DNA of 64,000 bases, from the NCBI GenBank assembly GCA_003993805.1, contig RSEF01000001.1:72572489-72636488 (forward strand), written 5' to 3'. Origin of the DNA: Himantopus leucocephalus (Eukaryota; Chordata; Aves; Charadriiformes; Recurvirostridae). Below the pieces are notes generated by a model. The model ran no database searches and had not been told where the DNA came from. It saw only the letters and a list, made by a program, of their open reading frames with translations. Below are positions 25,207 through 39,300 of the stretch, one piece after another. Position 1 is the stretch's first letter, and every line of letters begins with the position of its first letter. Both the position numbers and the translations under genes were made by a program.

Positions 25207-28200
25207 TCCTGTTCATTAGCTCAGTGTTCAATGCTTAGCTGTCTTAAGCTCATCATTATTGCTGTTCTGGAGATCTAGTGCCACTTGGGCTCCTCACTGA
25301 GAGAAAAACAGCTTTGACTGACCCCAGAATCCCTTATACACAATCAGGAGAAGAAAGCTCCCACCTCAGGTTCTCTGAATTACATTTTAAAGGCTCTCAC
25401 AGGCACTTCACTTTCTGGCAAAAAAGAAAAAAAAAAAAAGGGTGAGCAAAGGTTTCTAACTTAGGCAGCATTAATCACGTTGCTTAAGCATCAAATCTGC
25501 TTTTTAGATGCAGGATCCAACAGCATTTGGGCAGCATTAATGAATTAAATTCCATGACACATAAAGCAGACTATAACTCATATATCGAATTTTCCACGTT
25601 AATTCCAAAGTCCTCTCTGCTAAATGTAACACATTTTTCTTTACTTTTTTGCTTACTGTTGCAGTACCCTATCTCTACTTCACCTATTGCAAGGCATAGT
25701 TAGATGTGGTTTGCATTCAATTTATGACAAGATTCATTGAGTTCTATACCCTAATCTGTGTTTTCAAAAAACATGTATTTTCCAACTCTGCACTAGAAGT
25801 CCATTTTTATTTTCAGAAGTGTAGTAACAATCTTCTCAGAGTATCTTAATTCATCTGCTTCTTTGAGAAGCCCCATCCACATGTTGTTTCAGACTACCTT
25901 AATGGATAATTCTGTATGCATAACCACATTCCACAAATCTAGCGTTCACCATACATTGAAAAATTGAAATATTTTGCAGTTCTTTTGCTGGCAGATGATG
26001 AATACCTTGTTGCTTATTTTTCTTAGAAAAGTAGCCACGATGCAAAAAATGTGTCTGTATTGTACTTAAAAGAAGCATGATGTCTGCATCTAATTTAAAT
26101 ATCTGCAGTTATTTAACTGGCAGTTGTTACATTTGTCTCCAAATGTTTAAAAACATTCCCGCCAGACCAAAAACTAGAATGAAAAAGTGCTTGTGACAAT
26201 TGACAGAAGAAAGGGTTTATCCTGAGAACCAGAAAGACCACAATATGGAAGGAATTTTTAATTAAAAAATACAATAATCTTAAATGGAATCCCACAGAAA
26301 AATGTTTGTGGAATGATTCTTCAGCTTTTATTATAGATGCATCAATGGATTGATAAATAGACAATTATCTAGTAAATATTCACAATATCATGAATTTTCT
26401 TGACATTATGGAGAAAAAAAAATTGTATTCCTGAATATTTCTGACTACTTTACAAGACAGGCAATTCTTAAAATCAACAGGCTATTAAAATACGTTTTTT
26501 TAATAATGGGAGTTCACTGAAGATTTAACACTGAGTAGTTTATTTTCTCTATATCATAATAATTAGGAGAATATTTCTACCAGGTAGTGAACATTCTTGG
26601 AAAAAATTATATTATATCTCCCATATTACAGTAGTAGTGTGGTAAAGGCCATAACAGCTGGATGAGTATGTGCTATGTTTGCTCCCTGGAGAAGATCACA
26701 ACTTTTATCCGACCAACTCTTTCAGGTCTGTACCCTCAAAAAAATGTCTATTTTTTCAAGTATATAATTTGATTTAATAGAACTTACTAATTCTGTCCAC
26801 AAACTTTTTCTTATCAATATTTTGAATGATGTTTTTACTTGTTCATCTGAGATACTATTTATTTGTAAAATGCAGTACAGAGCATGGTGAAGATCCAATT
26901 TTAAGTCTTCTGAGTCACATTAAATAGGTAAGTTGGTCAAACTACAGTCTTCTGGGAAAGCCATTTAAAATTGTTATCAGTACGGCATATTTTTGTTTAC
27001 ATATAACTCTGACAAGAATTTTCTGAAACATTTGGGCTTGTCCTAAATTAATAAATTTACTGTATTATGATACATGAACTGCAATTATTAAGATGAATTC
27101 TCTGAGTCTTTCTACCCGACAGGACAACAGACACCCTCCTCTTGGATTTATGTAACAAATAAATACACTTTTTAGCAAACTTTGTCCTACACTGAAAGTG
27201 CCTCAGAATGTACTCTTCCTTTTAACAATCTATAAGTTCTTATCATGGAAAAAAGAAACAAAACAGTGTGGTCCTGAGGGCACAAAGCTGGGAAAAGCTA
27301 TACTTCAAATTGCGCTGATCTTTGCATGAACAAAAAGATGCCTTCTCTTCCATTAAAGTAGAGTAAGAAAAATAACTACGGATGGATTTCAATAACCACT
27401 TGATAGGCTACACATGAAGTTCTAACTCCATCATTACATATTATAATGCAGTACTGTATTACTCAGTTCAGCCTTCTCAGCTTCAAAATAAACACTTTCA
27501 GAGTGCTGTATAACATGAGGTTCTTAAAAGAGAAAGACTGTCTTAAAATACTCTGTCCATAATAATGGTAAAATTCATAAATTAACAAGGGGGAAGGGAA
27601 AGTGAAAAGACTTATCAGTGCAAGACAACATTTAAAAGATATATTTTAAATATCTTTAGTACGTGTAGGTTAAATACCCTCTGAACAAGTAACAGTGTTT
27701 GTAGACTTAGTTCCTCGTTTGAAATATTTATCTTTAAGGTTCTAAAACTAATCAAAAAAAAAAGCAAAGCTTTGACTTCCGTATGACAAAATTCTACAGT
27801 AAGCCTGTTTCTCATTTATACTGAAGGCCATTTATACGTTACTGGCAGGGTTAAGGGGAATTTCAGTGAGTGTAAATGTAATTTATGTTCAGCCAAAATT
27901 GAAGAGTTGATCTCTCCTGTTCTGCAGTTACATTCTAATGCATAATTTACCTATAGCTGAAACATTAATCTCAGCTGAAATAACTAATTTTCAAAATCCT
28001 ACATAAACTTAGTATCAAACTTCATTCTTAAACAAGTTGCTAGATGGCCTTTTATTTATATGATGTACAGTAACCTTTTCCACTGGTAAATGTGCAGTTT
28101 GATATGCCAATTAAATTAAAAAGTTGTTCATGCCAGGGAAGATGTTCAAAGGATGAGTGCATTCCTGATAGGAATACGTGTAAAGCTTCTTTTCTTTTCA

Positions 28201-31200
28201 AAATGTAACAAGATAACATTTCATTAGTATCTAGCATTAACACAGATTTTATTTTACTTGATCCTGTCCTTTAGCAAATATCACAGAAGAAATAAAAAAA
28301 AACAACAAAAAAAACAAAGCCAAAAAAACCCAAGACCCCAAAACCCTCAAACCAGCTTGATAACAGATCTTACTAACCGAGAGAAAAATTTAACTTATTT
28401 CTGAAAGATGATGCTGAGCATTAGGAATGATCACATGAGCTACAGAGGTTATGCATTAAAATATAAACATAAATAAATAAATGTGAATTATGAAGTCATT
28501 TGTTTTGTTGCTGATACACCTCAACTTTGGTCTTCTAAATCACCACGCCAAGCAACATAAATGCATGTCCATTTGTGTGTATTCCTCATTCCCTAGAGAC
28601 GTGATCATTGAATGAAGAGAGCAAAAGCTAGAACTAGCAAGTTTTGTAAAATCACAACTAGAAGACACACAAATCCAAGAGTAATTTTCAGACATGTCTA
28701 AGTGACACACGACCCTAAGTCCTAGTTTGGAAAATGTACAGAAATGCTTAAAAGAAGCTGCCTGGAGACTTTTGAAGATTTATACTGTAGTAGACTCAAC
28801 CACTTTTCAATATGTAATTTGCTAATTTAATCTACTTAGATATTTTTACATTTTTCTACAGGTTTCCATTGGCTCAATTTTCAAAACTGTGGAAAAGCAT
28901 GAAAGAGTTGAAACACATGCAGTGAGATTGATCCAGATCCTTTTCATCACTTCTGTGCCAAAGGTTTTATTAATGGCAACTTGAAGCAAGAGGAAAAATC
29001 CATTATATAGTACACATATTGCTGTGTAAAACATGAACTTGCAAAATTTTTCTTTTCACTAAATCATTGTGACACCATTTACTCAGCATTATTTTCATAG
29101 CTTTTGACCTATTTCCATATATCAAAGCAAAACTGGTCAGAAAATAGAAAAAATATTCTCTTTATAGTAATAGATGAAAAAATAGGTTTTCTCCTGTCAT
29201 TGCTATGGTAAAACTTTAACTCATCACAAAGCCTTATTGAAACAACGTACTTAAACACAGAATCTATTTTCTACATTGCCAAGACAGCCCATTTGCTGCT
29301 AATGACAAACACTCGAATAGTCATACTATCCACTTTTCAGATCCATTCATATTTTTTCATAAGCCATACATACTCATGTCAGCAATATTGCAAAANCTCT
29401 GCTAATGACAAACACTCGAATAGTCACGCTATCCACTTTTCAGATCCATTCATACTTTTTTCATAAGCCATACATACTCATGTCAGCAATATTGCAAAAT
29501 TCTGGAGACAGAGCTAAAGAAAACATCCACAAGTCAACATAAATATGGATTTTAAAGCATGAACAATGAAGACATTATCAACATTAAATGCTATTTCCCT
29601 TTTCCTTCCTTACAACCCGAAAGAGAGTGGATGGCAGCAGAACTGCTATGGATTTAAACAGTGAATGATATGCATGTCCCCTCAATCCTAATTCACATTT
29701 TCGTTTGTTTCACTCTGAGACTGCATATTGATCTGATAGTCAAACTTGGAGCCACCACAAGTATTACAGGAGGATGTGCCTACAGCTACCTACTATAGTG
29801 TGTCCAGGGCCCTGGCTACTCAGATCACTCAAGCAATTGAATTCACTGTTGTGCCTATCTGGGAATCATCCCCAGGTTTTATTTTTGATGGAATTGGTGC
29901 ACCAGTTTCTCTCACAAGACTTAATCAGGATGCAGCACAGATGTGTTAGCAGCAAATGTCCTGGTTTGAGATATGGTCATGGAAAAAGACCAACCGTGGA
30001 CATATTAGCAGAGGTAGACCTTGGCACTTTTGGTTTTTCAAGCGGCTTGCCAGATAGGCTTTATTTAAATATTTTGGTATTTTGCTGGAATCAGCATATT
30101 CAGTTTTGCTATAAAGTTCCACATCAGCACTACAAAATGCATGTATCATTTGAGATATGATGGAGCAAGTGGACTGGATGTGAAGGCAGAAGACCAGAAA
30201 AGAGTGACCAAGCCAAAGGATGATCTAAGAAAATTATCTTTGCAGAATGAATGACTGGAGCAAAATTAGACACGTCAGTTCAGTGATCCTAGTTATTGTA
30301 GATATTTTGTTAATCGTACTGTGACATTAGCAATCTGGAACTATGTTTGAGAGAGCTTTTCAATACTTGGGCCAGTTTCTGTGCTGCTGTAAACCCATAT
30401 TGCCAGTTTTCACCACGTGAGAATCTAGTCCGCTTGTTACAGCATTTCTTTCTACTTAAGTAACCTAGTTTGTGATGTTGAGTGTATTCCATTCTGTTTA
30501 TTAGCTAGGAAAATACAATCTATGACCTTGGCTGCTTTCCTGTGAAAACAGTCCTTTATCTCAGGATACAGAGAAGAAGTGTGTGATGTGAATAAAGCTG
30601 CTAAATAGAAACCTGAGCAAGAGTGCTCTATGGAAAATATGGAAGTAATGTATTGGGAAATCCCCTATGAGCTTCGCAGGCTGGCAGGTGTGACTGAAGG
30701 CCATCTTTCTCTGTAACAGTGACATTCTTAATATCCTGAGTGTATTGAATAAAGCAGACAGCTTCTAGGACAACAGTATTTTGATAGCTGCAAGCAGGTT
30801 AAGGCTGTGACAACATGTAAAAGCAAAATGTAAAAGAAATAGACACACTTATTTAATTTTTATTTTTTTGCTTCTAATGTTCTGAAACTTGTGACTGGAA
30901 TACTTATGTTTCCATTACACTGGAGTATGTGTAGAGATTGCATGGAAGTTCTTTGTTTTTTTCTGTAAAGATTGCAGCAATCTCTTTCCCCAAATTACTT
31001 ATTACAAATTTATATAGCACAGCTGGTGTTCTGTATAAGCCACTGGGCATTTGTTGACACTACACTGAGCAGGTGTATTTACAGTACTCAAGAGAAAGTG
31101 GTATGGTATTTGTTCTCAAAAACTCCTAAAATATCTGCAAGGTACAATGAAAAAAAAAATAAATAGAGTCTACACCACCTCACTTCAATCAGCAAATGCT

Positions 31201-34200
31201 GACTATTAGGAATTAATTTTCCTTCTACTATACCCTTGATAGATTATAGTCATTTATCTTAACTGCCAGGTAAGGGAAAAGCAAGAGTAGATTAAAGTTG
31301 CCCCAGCAATTCAGAGATTTCAGGATGGTAAAAACTATATGAAAGAATAAATGGAAAATTCTGGCACTAGACAATATTGTTCAGCCCTACTATAGAAAAA
31401 GGAATGGACACAATCCAGTTCACTTAGAACACGTAAACCTAGTAAAGGTGATGGGTTTACTATTTGAGGGAGCTATTTTAAAAATCACCTCCTGAAACAG
31501 CAAAAAATGTCACCTTAAACTACTCAGAATGACTGATGCCATGTAAACTAAGGTCATGTTTATGACTTAGGTCATTTTACAACACTGAGTATTTATTATT
31601 GAAAAGAAATTGTAAAGTCCATGTCTGCAAAGGAAATTAATCAAAATGTGGGTAACTAGAAAAGCTAAAGGCACGGGAGGCAAGAAAACCTATAAATATC
31701 AGTGTTTCTAACCACTGAAATGAGCAGCAGTAATACTGTGGTTTAGTATACTTTGATTTGCTGAGGATAAATTCCTGGAAACAACTTGAATGAGCAAATG
31801 AAAAAGAAATACCTTTTCAAGAGAGCGGAGAGATTACACAGCTTAACCACTCACAACACAGAGCTTGATAACGATGCAGCAGTGATTATGTGATCTTGCT
31901 TTTTATGTCAGGGCATAGCTGAGGTTCAGCAGACCTTTTCCAGGTCTATGTTCTTATGTCTGGCTAGTTGAGGTTTAAGTAGCCTAAACATAAGAGTTTA
32001 GCGCAATTAGAGATAGCTACTCTTCTACCTCTTAGACTTCATCCTAATTATGGCAACTAGATTTACTGAATGTCCTTAAAAGATTTAAGAGAAAAGTATG
32101 TGCTCCTTGATGCAGTTGAGAGCAGACTGGAATCCCAGTCACCTTGACTATCCTTCTACTGGTAAATAAACTAGACCAAGACCTATTCCTGCTCCTGGGA
32201 AAAAGTAGCATGATGCAGATCCCTACAGCTATCTGCTTCTCCTTCCCAAGGTGAGGTGGCAGTCCACAGTGCAGGCGTAGAGCTCATAGTATTTCTCTGC
32301 TGCCTCTTGGCTCCTTACTGTTACCATATTGGGTGGAAATACCTTGTTGTACTACTCTGCAGAGAGTCTTGATCCTAACTATCGACTATTAATTGTGTGC
32401 TTTAACTGCATTCAGTCTAATACAGAATAATGATGATATTGTGGATGATATTACAGGATTGTTTAAGAAGACTGTCCAAATAATCCTGTTAATATAAAAG
32501 GAGTGATCATCTCTTCCAAAATTTTGCAGCATCTGTCCTCTCCTTAAGAAGAACTGGCCTGTACATCTCACAATGCAGCTTCCATACTGTGAAAATTATT
32601 TAAGATGAGCTGCACATTTGTGTATACAAATTGTAGGGGTCGTATGTTCAATGCCCTGAAGAGGTTAAGCGGCATGTTTCAGCATATTTTAAAGCCTGCA
32701 AATCTTTTTGTTGTTGCCCTGCGGGTTAAAAGTGCAGATCCTGACAGGTCACTAGTTCCCACTTGGTGGTAAACTGTACTACGTGCTCTATAGGAGATTT
32801 CACAGCTGCCACTGAAAAAGACTAATGCCTGGAGCCTGCTCAGGCCTCTATGTTGCCATAATCTTTACTGCTAAAAGCTTCATTTGAAAATATTCTTCAC
32901 TGATATTTTACTCACTGTAAAAAATATTCACTTTTAGGAGGGAAGGAAGAGCACAAAGAGCATTTCTTCTTTCCTTTGATTCTACAAATGTGTTTGTACA
33001 GATTCTAGTTTAGAACAACAAGTCCACCTTCTGCTTTTGTAAATCAGAGTACAGGAAGAATTTGCTATTATAACCCAACAGGAGAAAAATCAATAAACGT
33101 TAAACTTGTCTCTCTGAGTGCCTGCTAGACAATGTTTATGAAAAATGCTGACACCAACAATATGGACGGTGTCCACGCTTATCTGTAACAAATAAAGAGT
33201 GCATTACTTTTCCTTTTACCTTGCATTCTGTTTCAGAAAATTGGTATCCTAGATGCTAGAGCACTTGCTCAATTCTCCAGGTTGATTACTTGGTAACAGA
33301 AGTCAGGAAAGAAAGATTTATCAGCATAATTAATCATTTTTGCCTTGCATACAGTACACTGATGCCATCTACAGACATGTGTAAAAGCATACCTAAATGC
33401 ATCCAATTCAATCTATGAAGCTTCTCTCCTGGATATTAATTAATATGTTTATTTCACTGACTATGACTGGAATACTAATAGCTTACCCACTGGAGATCAG
33501 ATCCCCCTTGACTGAAATCAAATAAAAGGCTCTCACCAGTTCAGCAGAAACTGAATCAGGCCCCTAACAATTTTTCGGTCTTATAATAACCCCTATCCCT
33601 TTCTCTGCAAACCAAATTATTTCCTCTAATTTTGCTGCAAAAGACAACCTGTTCTCTCATGCACAGATGATTCATTTCATTTGATTTGGACAGACTGACC
33701 AAACCCTTCCGAGGGGTAAACTGTTCTGCTACATTCTACATATCATTTCAGCACACTTCCTCTTACTTGAGATTATCCCAACAAAACAGTTTTACCTGAC
33801 AAATGCCAAAAGACTAGCACGGTAATGCATACCCTTGGGCACAGCCCTGTATTGCTTTTACATGCACAGATCATCCAAACCTTTGAAAGGTTCCTCTTCC
33901 ACTCACTTATCTCTATTTTAAGATTAAACAAATGCAGTCCGATCTGGTTTGGATTTTGTTTTATGGCTGTTTTTTTCTTTCTCTTAGCCTTCGTTATGTC
34001 CCCTAGGCAATTCCATTATCTTACCTGTCACTAACATTTTGTTCAAGATATACTCTGTACTGTAAAAACTACAACTGTTTATTTCCGGAAATATCACCCT
34101 GAATCCAGACATAGTCACTAGTTCATGCTCAACAGATATACTTTACTTGCATTTTTAGTGAAATTGGCATTGGAAATGTACTTTCTCCTGTACAACGTCT

Positions 34201-34439
34201 TATGAGAGAAGGAGGTCCTAGCTGAGGTACTGGAAATACGACTGCATGAATGTAACTGCAGTGTTCTTGCTCTGAGGTTGTACTTTCTTAAATAAAATGA
34301 TGTAAATAAATTTAACATTCTTTTTTACTAATCATGACATAAGCTGCTTACAAAATCAAACATTTCAAAGTCTTTATATTCACAACTTCTTTTTCTGTAT
34401 GGGTAGAAACATGAGAAAGGAACAGCAGCACTGAGAACA
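25207..34439. other. Intronic sequence without recognised genes
   Basis: About 9.2 kb of AT-rich DNA. An A-rich tract lies at about 25420-25440 and a CAAA-rich patch at about 28288-28345. One duplicated assembly join (29296-29499) is listed separately. Overlapping ORFs at 29746-30160 show no recognisable domain. A 14-mer identical to the LTR start of the element ending at 25145 occurs at 29957-29970. Confidence 0.45.
29296..29499. repeat. 100-bp direct duplication across a single N (29396)
   Basis: Copies at 29296-29395 and 29399-29499 begin at 'ctgctaatgac' and end at 'aatattgcaaaa'. They differ by substitutions (gtcatact/gtcacgct, catatt/catact) and a one-base T-run indel. The N between them and the allelic-level differences point to an assembly artefact. 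Confidence 0.85.
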
Positions 34440-35140
34440 GGCAGCACAGGTTTATTGAGGGCAAATTGTGCCTGACCGTCCTGGTAGTTGTCTGTGATGA
34501 GATGACTGGCTCTGTGAAGAGTGGAGAACAATGAATGTTCTATAACTTGACTTTAGCAAAGACTTTGCAATGGCCTCTCATAGTATCCTTATAGCCAAGC
34601 TGGTAAGATATGATTCGGCTAAATGGAATGTAAGGTCAGTATAAAGTATAAAGAGAGAAGATTCAGACNATTGGCCGGATCACTAGGCCTAATGAGTTGT
34701 GATCAGTAAAATAAAGTTTAATGGGAAACCATTTCAGTGGAGTCAATGGTGGGGCTGATGCTGTTTAATGGCTTTATTAATGACCTTAACAATTAAAGGA
34801 AATGCACTTTCAGGAAGTTTGTGGGTGATGCCAAATTGTGGAGTAGCAGTCAGTCTGCTGAAAAGCAGAGGTCTGCAATTCAGAAGCATCTCTACAGACT
34901 GGAGAAATGGGCCAACAGGAGTCCCTCAAAGTTCAAGAAACGCCAATGAAAAATCCTGCTCCTGGGAAAAATAATCCCATGACTCAGTACAGGCTGGGGC
35001 TGATAGGCTGGAAAGCAGCTATGCAGAAAAGGATCTGAGAGTCCTGGTGGACAACAAGATAGTAAGTCAGCAGCGTTCCCTGGCAGCGAGGAAGGCCAAA
35101 CAGCATCCTAGGCTGCAGCAGCAAGACTGGAGCCAGCACA
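34440..35140 (+). repeat. CR1 LINE fragment, reverse-transcriptase region (older copy)
   Basis: In coding orientation it follows the CR1 ORF2 order: 'gcacaggtttattgagggc' (near 34443), a 'gactggctctgtgaag' block, 'ttgactttagcaaagac', 'ttaatgaccttaac', a block translating like FADDxK (near 34820), then 'ctggagaaatgggccaac' and 'gtcctggtggacaacaag'. Stops and frameshifts destroy the frame, so it is a dead copy. A lone N is at 34669. It ends where a second, different CR1 copy begins. Confidence 0.85.
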
Positions 35141-35149
35141 GCAAGGGAA

Positions 35150-35769
35150 GTGATTGCATCAGCTTGTGCACATGCTCAAGAATCGGGCCCATGTGAACCT
35201 CATGAGGTTCAACAAGGCCAAGTGCCGGGTCCTGCACCTGGGTCAGGGCAACCCCCAGTATTGATACAGGCTGGAGGGTGAAAGGATTGAGAGCAGCCCT
35301 GCTGATAAGGACTTGGGGTACTGGTGGATGAAAAGCTGGACATGAGCCAGCAGTGTGTGCTCGCAGCTGAGAAGGCCAACTGCATCCTGGGCTGCATCAA
35401 AAGAAGTGTAGCCAGCAGGTTGAGGGATTTGATTCTGCCCCTCTACTCTGCTCTGGTGAGACCCCACCTGGAGTACTGTGTCCAGCTCTGGAGCCCTCAG
35501 CACAGGAAAGACAAGGACCTGTTGGAGCGAGTCCAGAGGAGGGCCACAAACATGATGAAGAAAGGTTGAAAGAGTTGGGGTTGCTCAGCCTGGAGAAAAG
35601 ANAGCGAGTCCAGAGGAGGGCCACAAACATGATGAAGAAAGGTTGAAAGAGTTGGGGTTGCTCAGCCTGGAGAAAAGAAGGCTTCAGGGAGACCTTATTG
35701 CAGCATTTCAGTACTTAAAGTGGGCGTATAAGAAAGATGAGGACAAACTTTTTAGCAGGGCCTGTTGTG
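35150..35769 (+). repeat. Second CR1 LINE fragment, C-terminal part of reverse transcriptase (younger copy)
   Basis: It re-enters the CR1 reading order upstream of where the previous copy stopped, at a segment like NLMRFNKAKC (near 35195). An 81-codon open stretch at 35324-35569 carries the CR1 hallmarks [28 protein letters not shown] and [10 protein letters not shown], followed by [20 protein letters not shown] near 35650. It is less broken than the neighbour but has a stop near 35265 and no intact ORF2. The copy carries a 76-bp assembly duplication and runs into 10 Ns. Confidence 0.92.
35526..35678. repeat. 76-bp exact duplication across a single N (35602) inside CR1
   Basis: Copies 35526-35601 and 35603-35678 are identical as far as I can see. 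Removing one copy restores normal CR1 spacing between the RVQRRAT block and the LSLEKRRL block, so the duplication is an assembly artefact. Confidence 0.88.
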
Positions 35770-35779
35770 NNNNNNNNNN
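35770..35779. other. Assembly gap, 10 N
   Basis: Ten Ns directly after the CR1 segment translating as LFSRACC. The rest of the CR1 3' end is absent after the gap, so more than 10 bases may be missing. Confidence 0.95.
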
Positions 35780-36016
35780 CCCTCCTCTCTTTGGAGAGAG
35801 AGGTGGAGGACAGCATCTGCCATTTGTTTCAGTGGCCGGTCCAGCCTAAACCACAACACCTATGTTTTCACTGGCACAATAATAACAGACATTTGAGAAT
35901 GACAGTAAGGAACTGCAAAGTTGGAGAGATTTCTCAGTGTGACATAATAATTCCTGAAGAATTCTCTTAAGAAAAGCAATGCATCTACTTTGACACCCGA
36001 GGCAGAATGATGGAGA

Positions 36017-36094
36017 TTTTGCAGTTTCTGTCGTACAAGAATTATAGAAGTCCTNGTTTTGCACTTTCTGTCATACAAGAATTATAGAAGTCCT
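36017..36094. repeat. 38-bp direct duplication across a single N (36055)
   Basis: Copies 36017-36054 and 36057-36094 differ at two bases (gcagtt/gcactt, gtcgta/gtcata). Unmerged allelic contig ends are the likely cause. Confidence 0.8.
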
Positions 36095-36159
36095 GCTGGC
36101 TAAATCATACATGTGTAGTTTACTAAATTTTAATTTTATTATTGCTAATGCATTTTTGC

Positions 36160-36326
36160 CGGGATCTTATCCAAAGGACTATTACCCAGATGGGTGCTTT
36201 GAAAAGCAGTTCACTTCAGTAGCTATCCTGGAAGAGTTTAGCNCGGGATCTTATACAAAGGACTATTACCCAGATGGGTGCTTTGAAAAGCAGTTCACTT
36301 CAGTAGCTATCCTGGAAGAGTTTAGC
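36160..36326. repeat. 83-bp direct duplication across a single N (36243)
   Basis: Copies 36160-36242 and 36244-36326 differ at one base (atccaaag/atacaaag). A 74-codon ORF that repeats the same peptide twice is a product of this join. Confidence 0.88.
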
Positions 36327-39300
36327 ATGCTATAACTAAAGAGCAGCAAGATCTTTTTTCTTTCTTTGTTTTGCAAACATGAATTATTCTTAAGTAAAAA
36401 GTCAGCACACATGCATATGCAATCCCAGAGCAGTTCCACAAGGGAACTGCTTTGGTTGGAATAGCTATTGTGGCAAAATTTTCCTATGTGAACTAGGGAC
36501 ACCCCAGGAGAGGCTGATTCTAGACAGCCAACAAATTTAAAATTGTATTTACTAATCACAAGAGAATTTTGAAGTTATAAGCAGGCCCGATGAATTACTG
36601 TAAGACATTCTTTGAAACAAAATTATACTTCTATAAAGATGCAGAAGAGCTAACAGGCTGATCCCAACTTGAGAAAGCAGCGAAACCAGCAAAATGCATT
36701 GCTGGCTGTTGCAAAATACGTTTCCTCTCTGAAAGACCTTGTCTGGATTACAAGACTTTTGTTTCTGCAGGCCATTTCCCATTCACTTTGAATGGAGAGC
36801 TTTCCTGAATCAGTCAGGAAGAAACTGGAATCCACAGGAACTTCCTCCACAAAAGACAACTTATGTACAAGTTGTAAGGAAAGCGAGAATTTGCACAGGT
36901 CAGTCAAAATTCTTCAGGAATCTTGTATTTACACCATATCAAAAAGTAGATACATGCCAAACAACAGCAAATAGATAAAAGATGAGCAGATGTATTCTTT
37001 CTCAATAAATCAATTCCCAAAGTCCTCCAATAATTCACTTAAGAAAAAATACCTCATGTAATTTGAAACAACCAGTACAGAACTTCTCTATGTTAGGTCA
37101 TGCAACTGTGGTATTTGAAGTTCCACGTTTCAAAGCCGTATAGACTGACCTTAAATAATACTGCTTATACTACTATATTCATTGTCAGTAAAATGAATCA
37201 AAACAAAGCCAATTTATAGCTTCAAAATAAAAAAGTTCTAAACAACAGAGATTTTTCTTTTTTTAAAAGAGAAAGCCAGTCAACCTTCTGGCTACTATAT
37301 GAACAAGTCTTTTCCAAGAACTACACAGCCATTTTCTCTCCAGATTCTGCTTTAATACTCTTCCCCTTCATTTTCCTGAAAACACATTTCCTTTCACTGT
37401 CTCCTGTGGACAAGATAAAAGATCCATCTGTCCTAATTAAAATACAGGTTTTCCAAGAAAAACAATTGCCAATCACAAGACGAAGAGGACCCTGGCAGCA
37501 AGCATACAGAACTAGTGATGGTGGGGAAACAAACAGAAACCCCACTTCATTCACATCCTTCTACAACTGTGTATTCTCTCCACTCTTCCAAAATAATTTG
37601 GTATTTGCAAATAATAGAATCAGTATCTTCATTTAAAAGATGCTTAATATTGCTTTCATATTAAAAATCTGTAGAGACTAAAGGCATGATCACAGTTATT
37701 AGACCTATAATTTTATTTTAATTCATATAAAGTCTGCACATAGACACAGTGAAAATGCCATCCTTGCGATCATAGAAGCCTTCAGGACTTAAGAAGTATA
37801 GCTGTTCAGAAACTGTGAGAGCCCACCAGAGAAAAGAAACAGCACAATGCCAAATGTTTTTTGCACTATTTAACTTTAGCAGCAAAATTTATATTATGCC
37901 TGGTAAAGGTAAAGGTAAACAGCTAATTAATGTCAGCCTCACTTTGCTGCCTGTCTGAAACAGACACCAGAACAGTCAGGGCATGATTTGACAGGAGGAA
38001 GGGATGGCAAAAAGGAAAACAGTTATGCCCAAAACCAGATACAGTGAATGTCAGATATCAAAACAAACAAAAAGCCAAAACAGGAAGTTTGCAAAACATT
38101 TCAGAGGAAAAAAAAAAGCTCTCTCCAGCCAACATAGCCAGCACTGAAGCTATGCTCTAGTTACATCCCCTTTTACAAATGTAGATACAAACATCTTTTT
38201 GCATCTGCTTGAAATCCCAGGAAAGATCCCTGGAGGAAAAAACAAACAAACAAACAAAACAAAGAACCCAAACCAAACCAATACACCACACACACCAACA
38301 AGAGAAGAGGGAGGAAGACATTCCCGAGTTGAGCTTGGCATGGGGTTTTCCTGGTTGCTTGGTACAAGCTGGAGTTTCCGTCATCTAAAACTGGCTTTTT
38401 GCCAACACAATGTAGGAAACATTGAATAAACTAAATAAGCTGAAGTGGCATAAATTTCTGTTCCCCTGACCTTCCCTGACAAGGTCACAGAAGCTCTGTA
38501 GAGCATCTGAAGTTTAAGACCACAATGCCAGTCTCTCTCAAACTGGATGCTTTGATACAGCATCCACTGGATTCTTCTCCTCATCCTAGTAGCCTGGACC
38601 ACACATTAGCTTTCCATTGCTGTCAACTTCTTCACAGGCAAATTACCATCCTAACCGTTTAGCCTAACAAATTATACAGTTACACATACTCAAATGCTCA
38701 GGCTATCTGTTAGATCAAGAAATCTTCCTCCTTGGCAATAAAAATTGGTTTAGCATTGAAATATCAAACATGGTACTTACTCCAAACAGTAAAAAAAGAA
38801 ATAAGTGTAATGCTCATCTGTGAGCCAATCACTGAGGCAAATAAAACAGCTCTTACAGATGGAAATATCCAACAGAACAGTCTACGTTAAATATTGTAAG
38901 CTACACCTCCCCATTTAAAGTCCCAAAACAGCATTAACTGAAGACTGAGCAAAAATACTACATAAACATACACCTGAAAGGTCATTTAAAAATCTCATTG
39001 TGAATTTCATTAGTTGCTAGATCAATTTCACCATGATGCCTCCTTGAGAATCAACACTACCAAGTGCAGATAAAGCCCACAACTAGTTTTTGTAATGTCA
39101 GTATTGGAAGAACTGTGCTAAAAATCTGCCACTGAAGTTTGTATATAACTAGGTCGATGACTTCTAGAAACCCAAAACAAATTCCAAGAATTAATGACCA
39201 GAAAAAAATAAAGGAAATTCATTTTTACACATCTCTAGGCAGAGATTTTGTTGTTTGCTTTTTTTTAAATTTATTCTAAAACTCATGCCCACTTTCACAG

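Noticed and set aside
29746..30160. Overlapping plus-strand ORFs of 67 and 128 codons that look somewhat protein-like
   Set aside because: I could not match them to any family, two frames are open over the same DNA, and there is no start or splice context. A processed pseudogene or repeat remains possible but unsupported.
31395..31430. Plus-strand string resembling the reverse complement of the DNM1L exon 2 GTGIVT block
   Set aside because: The resemblance needs a one-base shift and the adjoining sequence does not encode SSGKSS or RRPL.
36111..36335. 74-codon ORF containing a perfect internal peptide repeat
   Set aside because: The repeat is created by the 83-bp assembly duplication around the N at 36243.
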